DNA of 64,000 bases. It comes from Pseudoxanthomonas dokdonensis (GTDB lineage Bacteria > Pseudomonadota > Gammaproteobacteria > Xanthomonadales > Xanthomonadaceae). The notes under the pieces were generated by a model. It saw only the letters and a list, made by a program, of their open reading frames with translations. It searched no databases and was not told the origin of the DNA. The DNA lies in the NCBI RefSeq assembly GCF_001431405.1, contig NZ_LDJL01000011.1:372001-436000 (forward strand), in the 5' to 3' direction. The position numbers and the translations under genes were made by a program. Numbering within the stretch: position 1 is the stretch's first letter; each line of letters opens with the position of its first letter. Positions 40,383 to 50,882 of this stretch are shown in pieces.

Positions 40383-41253
40383 GGCGCTGTTTGCCGCGTG
40401 GGCGGCACGTACCGAACACAGCCTGCAGCAGGCATTGCCAAGCGCCGATCAAGCGCCGCGACGCCTGCACGCGGCGATGCGCCACGCGGTACTGGGCGGC
40501 GGCAAGCGCATGCGCCCGCTGCTGGTCTACGCCAGTGGCCACCTGTTGGGAGTGGAAGAATCAGGCGTGGATGCCGCCGCCGCCGCGGTGGAACTGATCC
40601 ACGCCTATTCGCTGGTCCATGACGATTTGCCGGCGATGGACGACGACGATATGCGTCGTGGCCGTCCGACCGTGCACGTGGCCTTCGACGAGGCCACCGC
40701 CATTCTCGCCGGTGACGCTTTGCAGACACGGGCGTTCGAGCTGATCGCGCAGGCCGGGGCCAGCGCCGAACTGCGCCTGCAGTGGTTGCAGCAGCTCGCC
40801 AGCGCCAGCGGCGTCGCCGGTATGTGTGGTGGGCAGGCACTGGACATCGATGCCACCGGACAACGGCAAACCCTGGCGCAGTTGCAGCACATGCATGCGC
40901 TGAAGACCGGCGCCTTGATCCTGGCGGCGGTACGCATGGGTGTGGCCGCCGGAGCAGCTGATGATGCCCTGCGCGCGAAGCTGGATGAATTCGCCCGCGC
41001 ACTGGGTCTGGCGTTCCAGATCCGCGACGACATCCTCGATGTCGAGGCCAGTTCCGAGCAGTTGGGCAAGACCGCGGGCAAGGATGTGGCCCAGGCCAAG
41101 TCGACCTACCCGGCGCTGCTGGGCATGGACGGGGCCAAGGCGCGCCTGCTCGAACTCGGCCAGCAGATGCAGGATTGCCTCGGCGAGTTCGATGGCGGGC
41201 GCAGGCAACCGCTGGCCGAGCTGGCACGGCTGACCGTCAACCGCGGCTCCTGA
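40372..41253 (+). CDS. ispA: Farnesyl diphosphate synthase (polyprenyl synthetase)
   Basis: IspA builds farnesyl-PP from DMAPP and IPP, the primer for UppS and quinone side-chain synthesis. The 293-residue all-helical enzyme has [10 protein letters not shown], the first Asp-rich motif [17 protein letters not shown] and the second [11 protein letters not shown]. Chain length is inferred from family and context. It ends before a bidirectional terminator. Confidence 0.95.
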   Translation: MTTEALFAAWAARTEHSLQQALPSADQAPRRLHAAMRHAVLGGGKRMRPLLVYASGHLLGVEESGVDAAAAAVELIHAYSLVHDDLPAMDDDDMRRGRPTVHVAFDEATAILAGDALQTRAFELIAQAGASAELRLQWLQQLASASGVAGMCGGQALDIDATGQRQTLAQLQHMHALKTGALILAAVRMGVAAGAADDALRAKLDEFARALGLAFQIRDDILDVEASSEQLGKTAGKDVAQAKSTYPALLGMDGAKARLLELGQQMQDCLGEFDGGRRQPLAELARLTVNRGS

Positions 41254-41285
41254 TCACGCTCGCAGTCGTCATTCGCCGCCCGCAA

Positions 41286-41316
41286 AAAAAATCCCGGCGA
41301 CATGCCGGGATTTTTT
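41286..41316. terminator. Bidirectional intrinsic terminator between ispA and the DUF4870 gene
   Basis: A perfect 13-bp stem AAAAAATCCCGGC / GCCGGGATTTTTT with a GACAT loop has T-runs on both strands. It serves ispA (plus) and the convergent minus-strand gene. Confidence 0.95.
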
Positions 41317-41337
41317 CGTGCTCGTGGCCGATGCCTG

Positions 41338-41718
41338 CTATTTGATCAGACGCAGCGCGAACGGGTAACGATAGGCCACGCCGTCGTTGGCCTTGACCGC
41401 GGCAATGATCGACAGCACCAGGCATGCCAGCCAGGCCAGCATGTTGATCAGCGCACCGATCAGGATGACCGACAGGATGATGCCGATGACGTAGATGATC
41501 AGCAGCGTGATCTGGAAGTTCAACGCCTCCTTTGCCTGATCAGTGGCGAAGCTGCTGTTCGGCTTGTCCTTGCTGATCAGCCAGATGATCAGCGGGCCGA
41601 GAAAGGACGTGGCGATGCCCAGCAGGTGCGCGACCAGTGCCAGGGTACGGTCTTCCTGCGGCGGATTGCCGCTGGCCGGCGGCGGCGGTGGTGCGGTGAC
41701 GTTGTCGAATTCGCTCAT
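41338..41718 (-). CDS. DUF4870 family small membrane protein
   Basis: This 126-residue protein has a Pro-rich soluble head (APPPPPASGNPP). A hydrophobic domain typical of DUF4870/Tic20-like proteins follows: about three or four membrane segments with LALVAHLLGIATSFLGPLII, SFATDQAKEALNFQI and GALINMLAWLACLVLSIIAAVKANDG. AAGGGGAA before the ATG supports the start. The function is unknown. It is monocistronic between two terminators or gaps. Confidence 0.88.
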   Translation of the reverse strand: MSEFDNVTAPPPPPASGNPPQEDRTLALVAHLLGIATSFLGPLIIWLISKDKPNSSFATDQAKEALNFQITLLIIYVIGIILSVILIGALINMLAWLACLVLSIIAAVKANDGVAYRYPFALRLIK

Positions 41719-41802
41719 GTGTTTCCCCTTTTGCAAGCCGATGATTGGATAACCCGCAGAAGCGAACACTGTCGTGATGTATTGCCCCTGTCAAGGACGC
41801 AG

Positions 41803-43161
41803 TCACTCGGCGCCGGCCACCGTCATCCTGCCAACCAGGATCGAGCCGGTGCGTACGTGTGACCGCGGGTCGACATCGCTGCCCACGGCCTGGATGTCGG
41901 TGAAGACATTCTTCAGGTTGCCGGCGACGGTGATGCCGTCGACCGGATAGGCGATCTCGCCGTTCTCGATCCAGAAACCACCGGCACCACGCGAATAGTC
42001 GCCGGTCACGCCGTTGACGCCCTGGCCCATCAGCTCGGTAACCAGCAGGCCACGGCCCATGCCTGACAGCAGCGAGTCGAGATCGCCGGCATTGGCCTTC
42101 ACCTGCAGGTTGTGCACGCCACCGGCATTGGCGGTGGTCTGCAGGCCCAGCTTGCGCGCTGAGTAACTGCCCAGCAGATAGCGTTGCAGGACGCCGTTTT
42201 CGACCAGGCTGGACCGCCGCGTCGCCACCCCTTCGGCATCGAATGCCGCCGAGCGCAGGCCGCGGCGCAGGTGTGGGAGTTCTTCAATCGAAAACCAGTC
42301 CGGAAAAATCTGCTTGCCGGCCTGATCGAGCAGGAAGCTGGCGCGCCGGTACAGCGCCCCGCCGGACACCGCGCCCAGCAGGTGGCCGATCAGCGAGCGC
42401 GCCATCTCGGCGGAAAACAGCACCGGATATTCGCCGGTGGCGACGTTGCGCGGCTGCAGGCGGGCAATCGTCCGCTCGGCGCCACGACGGCCTACCGCGG
42501 CGGGGTCCTCCAGCTCATCGCGGGACAGGCCTATGGTGTACCAGCCGTCGCGCTGCATGCCATCGCCCTGGCCGGCGATGAAGGCACAGCCCAGTGAGTG
42601 CTGGGTTTCGCGCTCGCGGCCGATGAAGCCGTGCGAATTGGCATACACCGAGAGGCTTTCACCACTGCCGACCGAAGCACCGTCGGAATTGGCGATGCGC
42701 GCGTCGGCGCGGCCGGCGGCTTCACAGGCCATCGCCATGTCGATCGCTTCGTCGGCCTCCAGCGGCCACGGGTGCCAGGTGTCCAGATCCGGGAACTCGG
42801 TCGCCATCAGCCCGGCATCGGCCAAGCCGGAGGCGTCATCGTCCTCGGTATAGCGGGCAATCGCGCAGGCCTGGGCGACGGTCGCCTCCAGGCTTTCCTC
42901 GCGCAGGTCGGCGGTGCTGGCGCTGCCTTTGCGCTTGCCGAAGTAGACGGTGACGCCGATTCCGCGATCACGGGTGGATTCAACCGTCTCCACCTCGCCC
43001 ATGCGGACGTTGACGTTGAGGCCGGTTTCCTCGCTGCAGCTGACCTCGGCCTGGCTGGCGCCCTGCGCCCTGGCCTTGGCCAACAGGTGCCGGGAAAGCT
43101 CGGCCAACTTCTCCAGGCGGGCCTGGCTGTCGTCGATACGGGGGGCGGTGATGGCGTTCAA
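41803..43161 (-). CDS. pmbA: Metalloprotease-associated protein PmbA (TldE)
   Basis: PmbA is the non-zinc partner of TldD in a heterodimeric protease that matures peptides such as microcin B17 and CcdA. The 452-residue protein begins at TTG (MNAITAPRIDD) and has the characteristic GVNGVTGDYSRGAGGFWIENGE and the C-terminal SILVGRMTVAG. No HExxH is present, as expected. TAGGAT lies 6 nt before the TTG, so the start could be leaderless. It is divergent from yjgA, as in Escherichia coli, and its partner tldD lies just beyond yjgA. Confidence 0.95.
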   Translation of the reverse strand: MNAITAPRIDDSQARLEKLAELSRHLLAKARAQGASQAEVSCSEETGLNVNVRMGEVETVESTRDRGIGVTVYFGKRKGSASTADLREESLEATVAQACAIARYTEDDDASGLADAGLMATEFPDLDTWHPWPLEADEAIDMAMACEAAGRADARIANSDGASVGSGESLSVYANSHGFIGRERETQHSLGCAFIAGQGDGMQRDGWYTIGLSRDELEDPAAVGRRGAERTIARLQPRNVATGEYPVLFSAEMARSLIGHLLGAVSGGALYRRASFLLDQAGKQIFPDWFSIEELPHLRRGLRSAAFDAEGVATRRSSLVENGVLQRYLLGSYSARKLGLQTTANAGGVHNLQVKANAGDLDSLLSGMGRGLLVTELMGQGVNGVTGDYSRGAGGFWIENGEIAYPVDGITVAGNLKNVFTDIQAVGSDVDPRSHVRTGSILVGRMTVAGAE

Positions 43162-43263
43162 TGGCTTATCCTAGTGTCCTGTATGCGAATCCCTTCGCCG
43201 GTTTCCCGCCAATCGTGGCCGGATTTCCTGAAGTTGCGATGGTGAAAGCGAGAGTGGAAGTCA

Positions 43264-43824
43264 ATGCGCGGACGCGACCCCGAAACCGATGAATTCCTTG
43301 GCCCCAGCCGCACCCAGCAACGCCGGGAGGCGCTGGAAGTGCGCAGTCTTGCCGAACAGCTGGTGGCGCTGACGCCGACCCAGCTGGCCAAGTTGCCGAT
43401 TCCGGAGGATCTGCTGGCGCACGTGCATGACACCCGCCGGATCACCTCGCACATCGCGCATAAACGGCAGTTGCAGTTCCTGGCCAAGCAGATGCGTCGC
43501 GAGGACGACCAGACGCTGGAAGCCATCCGCGACGCGATGGACGACAGTGGCGAGGCCGCGCGCCGCGAAACCGCGTTGCAGCACCGCGTCGAGCAATGGC
43601 GCGAGCGCCTGCTGGAAAACGGTGATGCCGCGCTGGCCGAACTGCTGGAGGAATTCCCATCCGCCGAGCGCCAGCGTCTGCGCCAGCTGTTGCGCAACGT
43701 CGAACAGGAACGTGCGCGCAACAAGCCGCCGCATGCGTTCCGCGAGTTGTTCCGCGAACTGCGTGAGCTGATGGCCAACGCCAGCGACGAACACGCTGAT
43801 CAGGTCGACGACGAGGCCGATTGA
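43264..43824 (+). CDS. darP: Ribosome biogenesis factor YjgA/DarP (DUF615)
   Basis: This 186-residue protein is mostly helical and charged. It matches the YjgA family bound to late 50S precursors ([53 protein letters not shown]). GGAAG precedes the ATG. It lies divergent from pmbA, the conserved arrangement. Confidence 0.93.
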   Translation: MRGRDPETDEFLGPSRTQQRREALEVRSLAEQLVALTPTQLAKLPIPEDLLAHVHDTRRITSHIAHKRQLQFLAKQMRREDDQTLEAIRDAMDDSGEAARRETALQHRVEQWRERLLENGDAALAELLEEFPSAERQRLRQLLRNVEQERARNKPPHAFRELFRELRELMANASDEHADQVDDEAD

Positions 43825-43886
43825 CGCCTGCGCGGCACGCGGCCTGCGCAGGTGACGGAGCGATCCCGGCGAGTGCACGCCTGCCG

Positions 43887-45335
43887 TCATCCGGCCTGGG
43901 TTCCACCCACGGTCAGACCGTCGATCAACAATGACGGCTGGCCAACCCCGACCGGCACGCTCTGGCCATCCTTGCCGCAGACGCCAACGCCCTGATCCAG
44001 GGCCAGATCGTGACCGACCATGCGCACCTTCTGCATGGTTTCCGGGCCATTGCCAATCAGGGTCGCGCCCTTCACCGGCGCGGTCACCCTGCCGTCTTCG
44101 ATCAGGTATGCCTCGGTCGCCGAAAACACGTATTTGCCACTGGTGATATCGACCTGGCCGCCGCCGAAATTGACCGCGTACAGGCCCTTCTTGATCGAAC
44201 GGATCATCTCTTCCGGATCATGCTGGCCGGCCAGCATGTAGGTATTGGTCATCCGCGGCATCGGCAGGTGGGCGAACGATTCGCGGCGACCGTTGCCGGT
44301 CGGCGCCATGCCCATCAGGCGCGCATTCAGGCTGTCCTGCATGTACCCGACCAGCACCCCATCCTCGATCAGCGTGGTGCAATGGGTGGGCGTGCCTTCG
44401 TCATCGATATTGAGCGAACCGCGCCGACCCGGCAGGGTACCGTCATCGACAATTGTCACCCCCGGCGAGGCCACCCGCTGGCCGATACGACCGGCATAGA
44501 CGCTGGTGCCCTTGCGGTTGAAGTCGCCTTCCAGACCGTGGCCCACTGCTTCGTGCAGCAGGACCCCGGGCCAGCCCGGTCCCAGCACCACCGGCATGAC
44601 CCCGGCCGGCGCATCGATGGCCTCGAGATTGACCAGGGCCTGGCGCAGCGATTCACGGGCCAGTTCTTCCGGCTTGCCGTCGGCAAACAGTTCGGCATAG
44701 CTGTAGCGGCCACCCATCCCTGCATAGCCGGATTCACGGCGACCATTCTGTTCCACGATGACCTGTACGTTCAGGCGCACCAGCGGGCGCACGTCGGCAG
44801 CCAGCACACCGTCGCTGCGCGCAACCATGATCGTGTCCAGTGCGCCGGACAAGGTCACCGTCACCTGCTGCACGCGCGGGTCGGCGGCGCGGATGAAGCG
44901 GTCGACCGCGCGCAGCGCGGCGACCTTGGCGTCGTTGTCCATCGCATCAATCGGATCATCGCCGCGGTACAGCGCGTGGCCGTTGCCGCGGACCAGCGCC
45001 CGCGGCGTGTGCGCGGCGCCGTCGCGGGCAATCGCCCGCGCCGAGCCGGCGGCACTCAGCAACGCAGCACTGTTGATGTCGTCGGAGTAAGCGAATCCGG
45101 TTTTCTCGCCGGAAATGGCCCGCACGCCGACGCCCTGTTCAATCGAGTGGGCGCCATCCTTGACGATGCCGTCCTCCACGGTCCAGCTCTCTCGGCGGGC
45201 ATGCTGGAAATACAGATCGCCAAAATCGATACCCGGGCCCAGCAGCGTGGCAAAGGTACGGTCCAGGCCGTGCTGGTCCAGGCCAGCGGGCAACAGCAGG
45301 CGGGTTTCGGCGACGGTCAGTGATGTGGAGGTCAT
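43887..45335 (-). CDS. tldD: Metalloprotease TldD
   Basis: TldD is the zinc-bearing half of the TldD/PmbA protease. The 482-residue protein has [20 protein letters not shown] with the HExxxH zinc motif (~residue 255) and the later GxCGKDGQ C-terminal motif. The start [20 protein letters not shown] has GAAGGTG upstream, and a longer open extension is unlikely. It lies downstream of yhdP in the maf-rng-yhdP-tldD order. Confidence 0.96.
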   Translation of the reverse strand: MTSTSLTVAETRLLLPAGLDQHGLDRTFATLLGPGIDFGDLYFQHARRESWTVEDGIVKDGAHSIEQGVGVRAISGEKTGFAYSDDINSAALLSAAGSARAIARDGAAHTPRALVRGNGHALYRGDDPIDAMDNDAKVAALRAVDRFIRAADPRVQQVTVTLSGALDTIMVARSDGVLAADVRPLVRLNVQVIVEQNGRRESGYAGMGGRYSYAELFADGKPEELARESLRQALVNLEAIDAPAGVMPVVLGPGWPGVLLHEAVGHGLEGDFNRKGTSVYAGRIGQRVASPGVTIVDDGTLPGRRGSLNIDDEGTPTHCTTLIEDGVLVGYMQDSLNARLMGMAPTGNGRRESFAHLPMPRMTNTYMLAGQHDPEEMIRSIKKGLYAVNFGGGQVDITSGKYVFSATEAYLIEDGRVTAPVKGATLIGNGPETMQKVRMVGHDLALDQGVGVCGKDGQSVPVGVGQPSLLIDGLTVGGTQAG

Positions 45336-45425
45336 GGCACCTTCAGTGGGGGCTTGGCGCGCCTTATACAAGGCGCAGGGGACTGGCGGAACGCCGGCGG
45401 ACGGGAAAAACCGCGGCGCTCAAGC

Positions 45426-48400
45426 TCATCGTGCCGGCACGATGCCCGGCTGGGCAATGGTCGAGGATGGCGACGACGCCGATGGCGGTTCCTGCTTCGA
45501 GCGCTCGCGACCCATCGTCTCGACCTGCGGATTCTTCCACGGACCGGTGACCCGATAGGTCTTGGCGCCGATTTCGCTCAATGGCTTGCGCAGCACCGCA
45601 TTGGCCACCGCGCCAACCGCCGCCCCGATCGGGCCGGCGGCGACCGCTCCGACCGCGGTCAGCACGTTGCCGGACTTGGGCAGCACCTCGATGGTCTGAT
45701 CAAAGCGTTCATTGCGCAGGTCGGTGACCCCGCCAATGCGGATCTCGGCAGCCGGGCCATCGACCACCAGATGATCGCTGCGCGCATTGCCATCGCCCAG
45801 CTGCACGCTGCCATCGACCTTGTTGAAGGCAAACCCCTTGGAGAAGAAATCACTGAAATCCAGGGTCAGCCGGCGCCGCACTTCAGCCACGCTCAACAGC
45901 CCGAGCACGCGCCCCGCGCCAGGCTCCAGCTCCAGCAGATGACCGTCACGCAGGGCGATGTTGGCCGTGCCATCCAGCGCCGCAAGCTGGAACGCGGCCG
46001 GTGAGCCGGGCCAGTGCAGGTCGAGCTTCACGATGCCTTCGCCGCCGCCCAGCTGGCCGGGATAACCGATGCCGGCAAACAGCGCGCCATAGTCGCGGCT
46101 GTCGATATGCGCCTGCAGCCGGGTATCGGCATTGGCACCGATGCCGCGCCAACTGCCGCTCAGATCGATGTCCTGCCCTGGCGCACGCATCTGCAGTTGT
46201 TCCAGCTGCATGCCGTCGGCCAGCGCACGCGAACGCAGATGGGTCTGACCCAGCGCCAGATCGTTGAATTTCAACTCCTGGATATCCAACGCCAACGGCG
46301 GGACGTCGGCCGGGTTGAACGGCGTGGCGTCTGTGTCTGCGTCTGCATCAGCAACGGTTTCGCCATCCGCGCTGCTGCCGGTGGCGGCCTTGCGCCAATG
46401 CACCCGCGCCAGCCGGCCACTGATGGCCTCGCCCGATGCCTTGGGAATCAACAGTCCGCCAGCCAGCGCCGGTCCCTCCAGGCTGACCGCCAGCGCCGCT
46501 GGCGCCGGTGCCAGTTGCAGGCGTGTCTGCGGAAACGCCGAGCCCAGCAAGAGCAGGCGGTCCGCGAGCACGTCGATATGCTGCAGCGCCAGGCTGCCCT
46601 GACCGCCGCCCCGGGTCAGCGCCACCCACTCCATCGCGTCCAGATCGCCGGTATGGCCGGTCACCACCAGGCCTTCCGGCGGCGGCAACTCCTGCACGCT
46701 GGCGCTGCCCAGTTCCACCCGTACGCCGGTCTTGCCCGCCTGGCTGCGCGCGCGCAATGCCAGGCGCTCACCAAAAGCAACCTCGGTCACCCCCTGCCCC
46801 AGCGGCAGCGCGCTGCTGACCCGGGTCGCCAGCGCCACGGCCTGCGGTTTGTCCAGCGGCGCAGGCAAGGTCAACGCGGTGCCGCGCAGATCCGACTGCA
46901 GGGTCAGTTGCACCGGCACCGCGGCGGCTTGGCCGACAACGGCCTCCCGGCCCACTGCAACGGCGACATCCCAGCGCGAGGTGCCATGCGCGTAAGGCCG
47001 CAGCCAGGCCATCTCCGGCGCGTGATCCAGCAGTCTGTCGACCGCCACCGGTGCCTGCAACTGGGCTTCGAACGCATGCCGCTGATCATGGGTGTCGTCG
47101 CCGGCGCGTAGCGACAACGTACCCGGCAAGCCATCGTGGCTGACTTTCAGTCCCTCGGCATGGAAGCCGTGATCGGAGTACTCGGCATGGCCGCTGACGC
47201 CGCTGAAATCCAGGTCCCAGCGTTTTTCACTCAGTCGCGCAGCGCTCAGGTCAAGGTCGCCATACAGCTTTCTGGCGGCCGCCTCATCGGCATGCATTGG
47301 CTGCAGCAGGTGGAAACTGGCGCGCACATTGCCGCGCGCCTGCAGGTTGTCCAGCGTGTCGGCGTAGCTTTTCCGCAACGGGCTGTGCTGCAGCAGCGCC
47401 AGCAGCGGTGCCGCATCCGAGCGGGTATCGGCATCCACCCGCAGGTGCGCCTGCGAGAACCGCTCGATGCCGGCCTGCAGATGATCGACGTTGACCGCCG
47501 CCAGCTTGCCGCTGCCTTCGACGTCGAAACCGGCGCCGATGAAGCGCAACCTGGCATTGAGTTGCTCCATCGCCGGCCAGTCCGGCTGGAACTTGACCTT
47601 GCCGCCGTCAATCCGCGCGGTAGCCTCGAAACGGCCGTTGCCGGCAACGAACGGCCAGTCATCCAGATCGCCGCTGACCAGGGCGCGGCCATCACGCACC
47701 TGGCCACCCTGCAGCGCGGCATTGAGCCAGTCGACCGCGGCCTTGGGCATGCTGTGGTGGATCCAGAACCCTTTGGCCGCGACCACCGGCGCGTCGTCGA
47801 CGCGGGCCGCCAGATCCAGCCATGGCCGGCTGCCGTCGCCCTGGAACCACAGGCTGCCACGCGCCTGCAGGCCAACGTCTTCACCCTTGGCCTGCAATTG
47901 CGAAGTCGCAATCTGCCAACCCTGCTCGCGGCGCCAACCATTCAGGCGTCCCTGCAAGGCGAACTCGTGGCTCACGCCGAAACCGCTCGGCCAATCAATC
48001 CGCACTTTCGATTGCGGATCCAGCTGCAGCTGAAACCCTTCCGAATCACCCTCGAAAGCGCCGGCCAAGCCACTCACACCCGGCGCGTGGCCTACTGGCT
48101 GGAAATCCAGTTGCTGCAGGCGACCGCTGCCGCGCATCGCCCCGCCACGCTCGGCGGCCAGGCTCAGGCCGCTCAGGCGCAGACCGGGCCTGGCCTGCAG
48201 CAGCCAGCCGCGCAGGCCCGGCGTGAGCCGATCACTCAGGCCCAGCACCGCCAGCAGCGGCGCCGCATCCAACTGCTGCGCGTACAGCGCGTTATGCTGG
48301 CCCATCGCCAACAGCAGGCCGTCGAGCTTCTGTGCGCGTTGGCTGTCCTCGACCCGCAGGTACGGTGCATCCAGGCGCCAGCCGCCAGCGATCAAATGCC

Positions 48401-49298
48401 AGCGCGCACGCGCGGATAACTGCTTGAACTGCACGGTCGGGGTGAAGCTGCGCCCGGCCAACGCCAGCGGCGCGCCGCGCAGGTTGAGATCACGCAGTTG
48501 CACGTCGCTGGTCAGCATCACCACCCGATGGCGGTACAAGCGCGCCCAGCCACGCAGGCGGCCACCACCGCGGTCGACCTCGACGCCCCCAAAGCGCAGC
48601 AGCGGCGCCCATGCGCCGACATCATCGGCGTCCAGCTCGGCATAGGCGCGACCACCGCCCTGCTGGCGATCAAAATCGACATTGACCCGCAGCGGTGGCG
48701 CATCCTTGCGAATCCGGGCCAGGGTCGCCGCACGTACCCGTTGACCATCGACCCGCAGGCGCAGATCGATATCGGGCAGTTGCAGCTTCCAGTCCAGACT
48801 CGGGGCCAGGATCGACAGGCTGCCGTCGATCACCTGCAACTCGCCCAGTCCTTCCAGGGTGCGCAACGGATCGCCTCCACGCTGGCCCGGCAGACCCTGC
48901 ACCGACCAGCTGCCGTCGGCGGCGCGGACCAGGGTCAGCGCCAGCTGCCGCAGGCGCAACTCGGTGAACGAACGTCGCGGCAGCAGACCGCCATACATCG
49001 ATACCAGCATCTCCGCCTGGCCGATGCGTACCGCCTGCGCACCGCTGCCGATGCGCAGCCCCTGCATCTGCAGCAGCGGACCCCGACGCGTCCATTCGGT
49101 GGTCAGGGAATCAAATGCAATCGGCCGCCCGGCACGCTGGCTCAACCAAGCGGCCACCTGCTCCGGATGGCGTTCAACCGCTGGCAGCAGCTGGCTGGCG
49201 ATGCCCAGCACCAACGCCATGCAGACCAGGGTCAGGGCCACGCCGTAGGCAATGCCACGACGAGCCAAACGCAAGCGTCGGCGCAACGGGGTCGGCAT
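45426..49298 (-). CDS. yhdP: YhdP-family AsmA-like envelope protein
   Basis: This 1290-residue inner-membrane-anchored protein has a signal anchor at residues ~14-40 (GIAYGVALTLVCMALVLGIA). A very long periplasmic region rich in beta strands follows, ending with DUF3971/AsmA-like C-terminal segments (GRVLGLLSVAEVRRRLTLDFSD, GPIGAAVGAVANAVLRKPL). YhdP proteins belong with TamB and YdbH to the bridge-like proteins that carry phospholipids to the outer membrane. Its length and its place between rng and tldD match the family. The extreme C-terminus is Ser/Pro-rich. Confidence 0.93.
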   Translation of the reverse strand: MPTPLRRRLRLARRGIAYGVALTLVCMALVLGIASQLLPAVERHPEQVAAWLSQRAGRPIAFDSLTTEWTRRGPLLQMQGLRIGSGAQAVRIGQAEMLVSMYGGLLPRRSFTELRLRQLALTLVRAADGSWSVQGLPGQRGGDPLRTLEGLGELQVIDGSLSILAPSLDWKLQLPDIDLRLRVDGQRVRAATLARIRKDAPPLRVNVDFDRQQGGGRAYAELDADDVGAWAPLLRFGGVEVDRGGGRLRGWARLYRHRVVMLTSDVQLRDLNLRGAPLALAGRSFTPTVQFKQLSARARWHLIAGGWRLDAPYLRVEDSQRAQKLDGLLLAMGQHNALYAQQLDAAPLLAVLGLSDRLTPGLRGWLLQARPGLRLSGLSLAAERGGAMRGSGRLQQLDFQPVGHAPGVSGLAGAFEGDSEGFQLQLDPQSKVRIDWPSGFGVSHEFALQGRLNGWRREQGWQIATSQLQAKGEDVGLQARGSLWFQGDGSRPWLDLAARVDDAPVVAAKGFWIHHSMPKAAVDWLNAALQGGQVRDGRALVSGDLDDWPFVAGNGRFEATARIDGGKVKFQPDWPAMEQLNARLRFIGAGFDVEGSGKLAAVNVDHLQAGIERFSQAHLRVDADTRSDAAPLLALLQHSPLRKSYADTLDNLQARGNVRASFHLLQPMHADEAAARKLYGDLDLSAARLSEKRWDLDFSGVSGHAEYSDHGFHAEGLKVSHDGLPGTLSLRAGDDTHDQRHAFEAQLQAPVAVDRLLDHAPEMAWLRPYAHGTSRWDVAVAVGREAVVGQAAAVPVQLTLQSDLRGTALTLPAPLDKPQAVALATRVSSALPLGQGVTEVAFGERLALRARSQAGKTGVRVELGSASVQELPPPEGLVVTGHTGDLDAMEWVALTRGGGQGSLALQHIDVLADRLLLLGSAFPQTRLQLAPAPAALAVSLEGPALAGGLLIPKASGEAISGRLARVHWRKAATGSSADGETVADADADTDATPFNPADVPPLALDIQELKFNDLALGQTHLRSRALADGMQLEQLQMRAPGQDIDLSGSWRGIGANADTRLQAHIDSRDYGALFAGIGYPGQLGGGEGIVKLDLHWPGSPAAFQLAALDGTANIALRDGHLLELEPGAGRVLGLLSVAEVRRRLTLDFSDFFSKGFAFNKVDGSVQLGDGNARSDHLVVDGPAAEIRIGGVTDLRNERFDQTIEVLPKSGNVLTAVGAVAAGPIGAAVGAVANAVLRKPLSEIGAKTYRVTGPWKNPQVETMGRERSKQEPPSASSPSSTIAQPGIVPAR

Positions 49299-49385
49299 CA
49301 GCGGCGAGCGCGGAACTGGACGGACAGGCCGGCCGGACCGTAGCGGTCGTCCAGCTCTGCAGTATCCGCAGGCAGTGCGCGCGGG

Positions 49386-50882
49386 TTACAGCAGGACCAC
49401 ATCAAACTGCTCCTGCAGGTATTGCTCGTCGGCTTGGAACCGAATCGATTTGCCGAGGAACTCTTCCAGCTCGGCCACCGCCGCGGACTCCTCGTCAGTG
49501 ATCCGCGTCACCACCTGCGGCGATGCGATCACCAGCAGCCGTGCGGCCTCGAACTGGCGCACCGCGCGGGTGATTTCGCGGAAGATTTCGTAGGTTACGG
49601 TTTCGGCGGTCTTGATGGTGCCGCGGCCGCTGCATTCCGGGCACGGCTCGGACAGCTGCCGTTCCAGACTCTCGACGGTGCGCTTGCGGGTCATCTCGAC
49701 CAGTCCCAGCGGCGAGAAATCATAGACCGTGGTCTTGGCGTGATCCCGGGCCAGGGCTTTTTCCAGCGTCCGCAGCACCTGTCGCTTGTGCTCGGTATCG
49801 GTCATGTCGATGAAGTCGATGATGATGATGCCGCCGAGATTGCGCAGCCGCAGCTGCCTGGCCACCGCCTGCGCGGCTTCCAGGTTGGTGCGGTAAACGG
49901 TTTCTTCGAGGTTGCGCTGGCCGAGGAACGAGCCGGTATTGACGTCGATGGTGGTCATCGCCTCGGTCTGGTCGATGACCAGATAACCGCCCGACTTCAG
50001 CGGCACGTCCTTGACCAGCGCACGGCCGATTTCATCCTCGACCCCGTACAGATCGAAGATCGGCCGCTCACCGGAATAGTGCTCGATGCGCTCGGCCAGC
50101 ACCGGCATGTACTTGGCCGCGAATGCCTGCAGGCGCTCGCTGGTTTCGCGCGAATCGACCTTGACCTTCTCGACGTCGCGGCGCATCAGGTCGCGCACCG
50201 CACGCAGCGGCAAGGTCAGGTCTTCATAGATGCAGGCACCGACGGCGGACTCGCGGCTGCGTTGTTCGATCAAGGCCCAGACCCGGGCCAGATAGGCGAC
50301 ATCCTCGGCCAGTGCTTCGGCCGGTTGGCCTTCGGCATTGGTGCGGATGATGTAGCCATGGCCGCCATGCTGGGTCGACAGCTCGGTGACCAGCGACTTC
50401 AGCCGCTGGCGTTCGCCCTCGTCCTCGATCCGGGCCGACACTCCGACCACCCTGGACTGCGGCAGCAGCACCAGATAGCGCGAAGGAATACTGATCTGGG
50501 TGGTCAGCCGCGCGCCCTTGCTGCCAATCGGATCCTTGACCACCTGGACCACGACATCCTGGCCGTCGCGCAGCAGATCCATGATCGGCACCGACGGCGG
50601 TGATGGTGCCGGCAACAGCGGTGCCTCTTCGCTTTCGCCACTGACCACCGGGGTCGGCCGGACAATGTCGTTGGCGTGCAGGAAGGCGGCGCGATCCAGG
50701 CCGACTTCGATGAAAGCCGCCTGCATCCCCGGCATCACCCGCTGCACCTTGCCCTTGTAGATGTTGCCGACCACGCCGCGACGCCAGCCGCGTTCGATGT
50801 GCAGTTCCTGCAGCATCCCGTTTTCGATCACCGCCACCCGGGTTTCGCGCGGGGTCACGTTGACCAGGATTTCCTCGGACAT
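49386..50882 (-). CDS. rng: Ribonuclease G
   Basis: RNase G cleaves single-stranded RNA and trims the 5' end of 16S rRNA. The 498-residue protein has an N-terminal S1 domain (GNIYKGKVQRVMPGMQAAFI), the catalytic Asp residues in TIDVNTGSF and IIIDFIDM, and the zinc-link PCPECSGRG. It lacks the long RNase E C-terminal scaffold. Its ATG overlaps the maf stop by one base (TGATG), so maf-rng are coupled. Confidence 0.96.
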   Translation of the reverse strand: MSEEILVNVTPRETRVAVIENGMLQELHIERGWRRGVVGNIYKGKVQRVMPGMQAAFIEVGLDRAAFLHANDIVRPTPVVSGESEEAPLLPAPSPPSVPIMDLLRDGQDVVVQVVKDPIGSKGARLTTQISIPSRYLVLLPQSRVVGVSARIEDEGERQRLKSLVTELSTQHGGHGYIIRTNAEGQPAEALAEDVAYLARVWALIEQRSRESAVGACIYEDLTLPLRAVRDLMRRDVEKVKVDSRETSERLQAFAAKYMPVLAERIEHYSGERPIFDLYGVEDEIGRALVKDVPLKSGGYLVIDQTEAMTTIDVNTGSFLGQRNLEETVYRTNLEAAQAVARQLRLRNLGGIIIIDFIDMTDTEHKRQVLRTLEKALARDHAKTTVYDFSPLGLVEMTRKRTVESLERQLSEPCPECSGRGTIKTAETVTYEIFREITRAVRQFEAARLLVIASPQVVTRITDEESAAVAELEEFLGKSIRFQADEQYLQEQFDVVLL

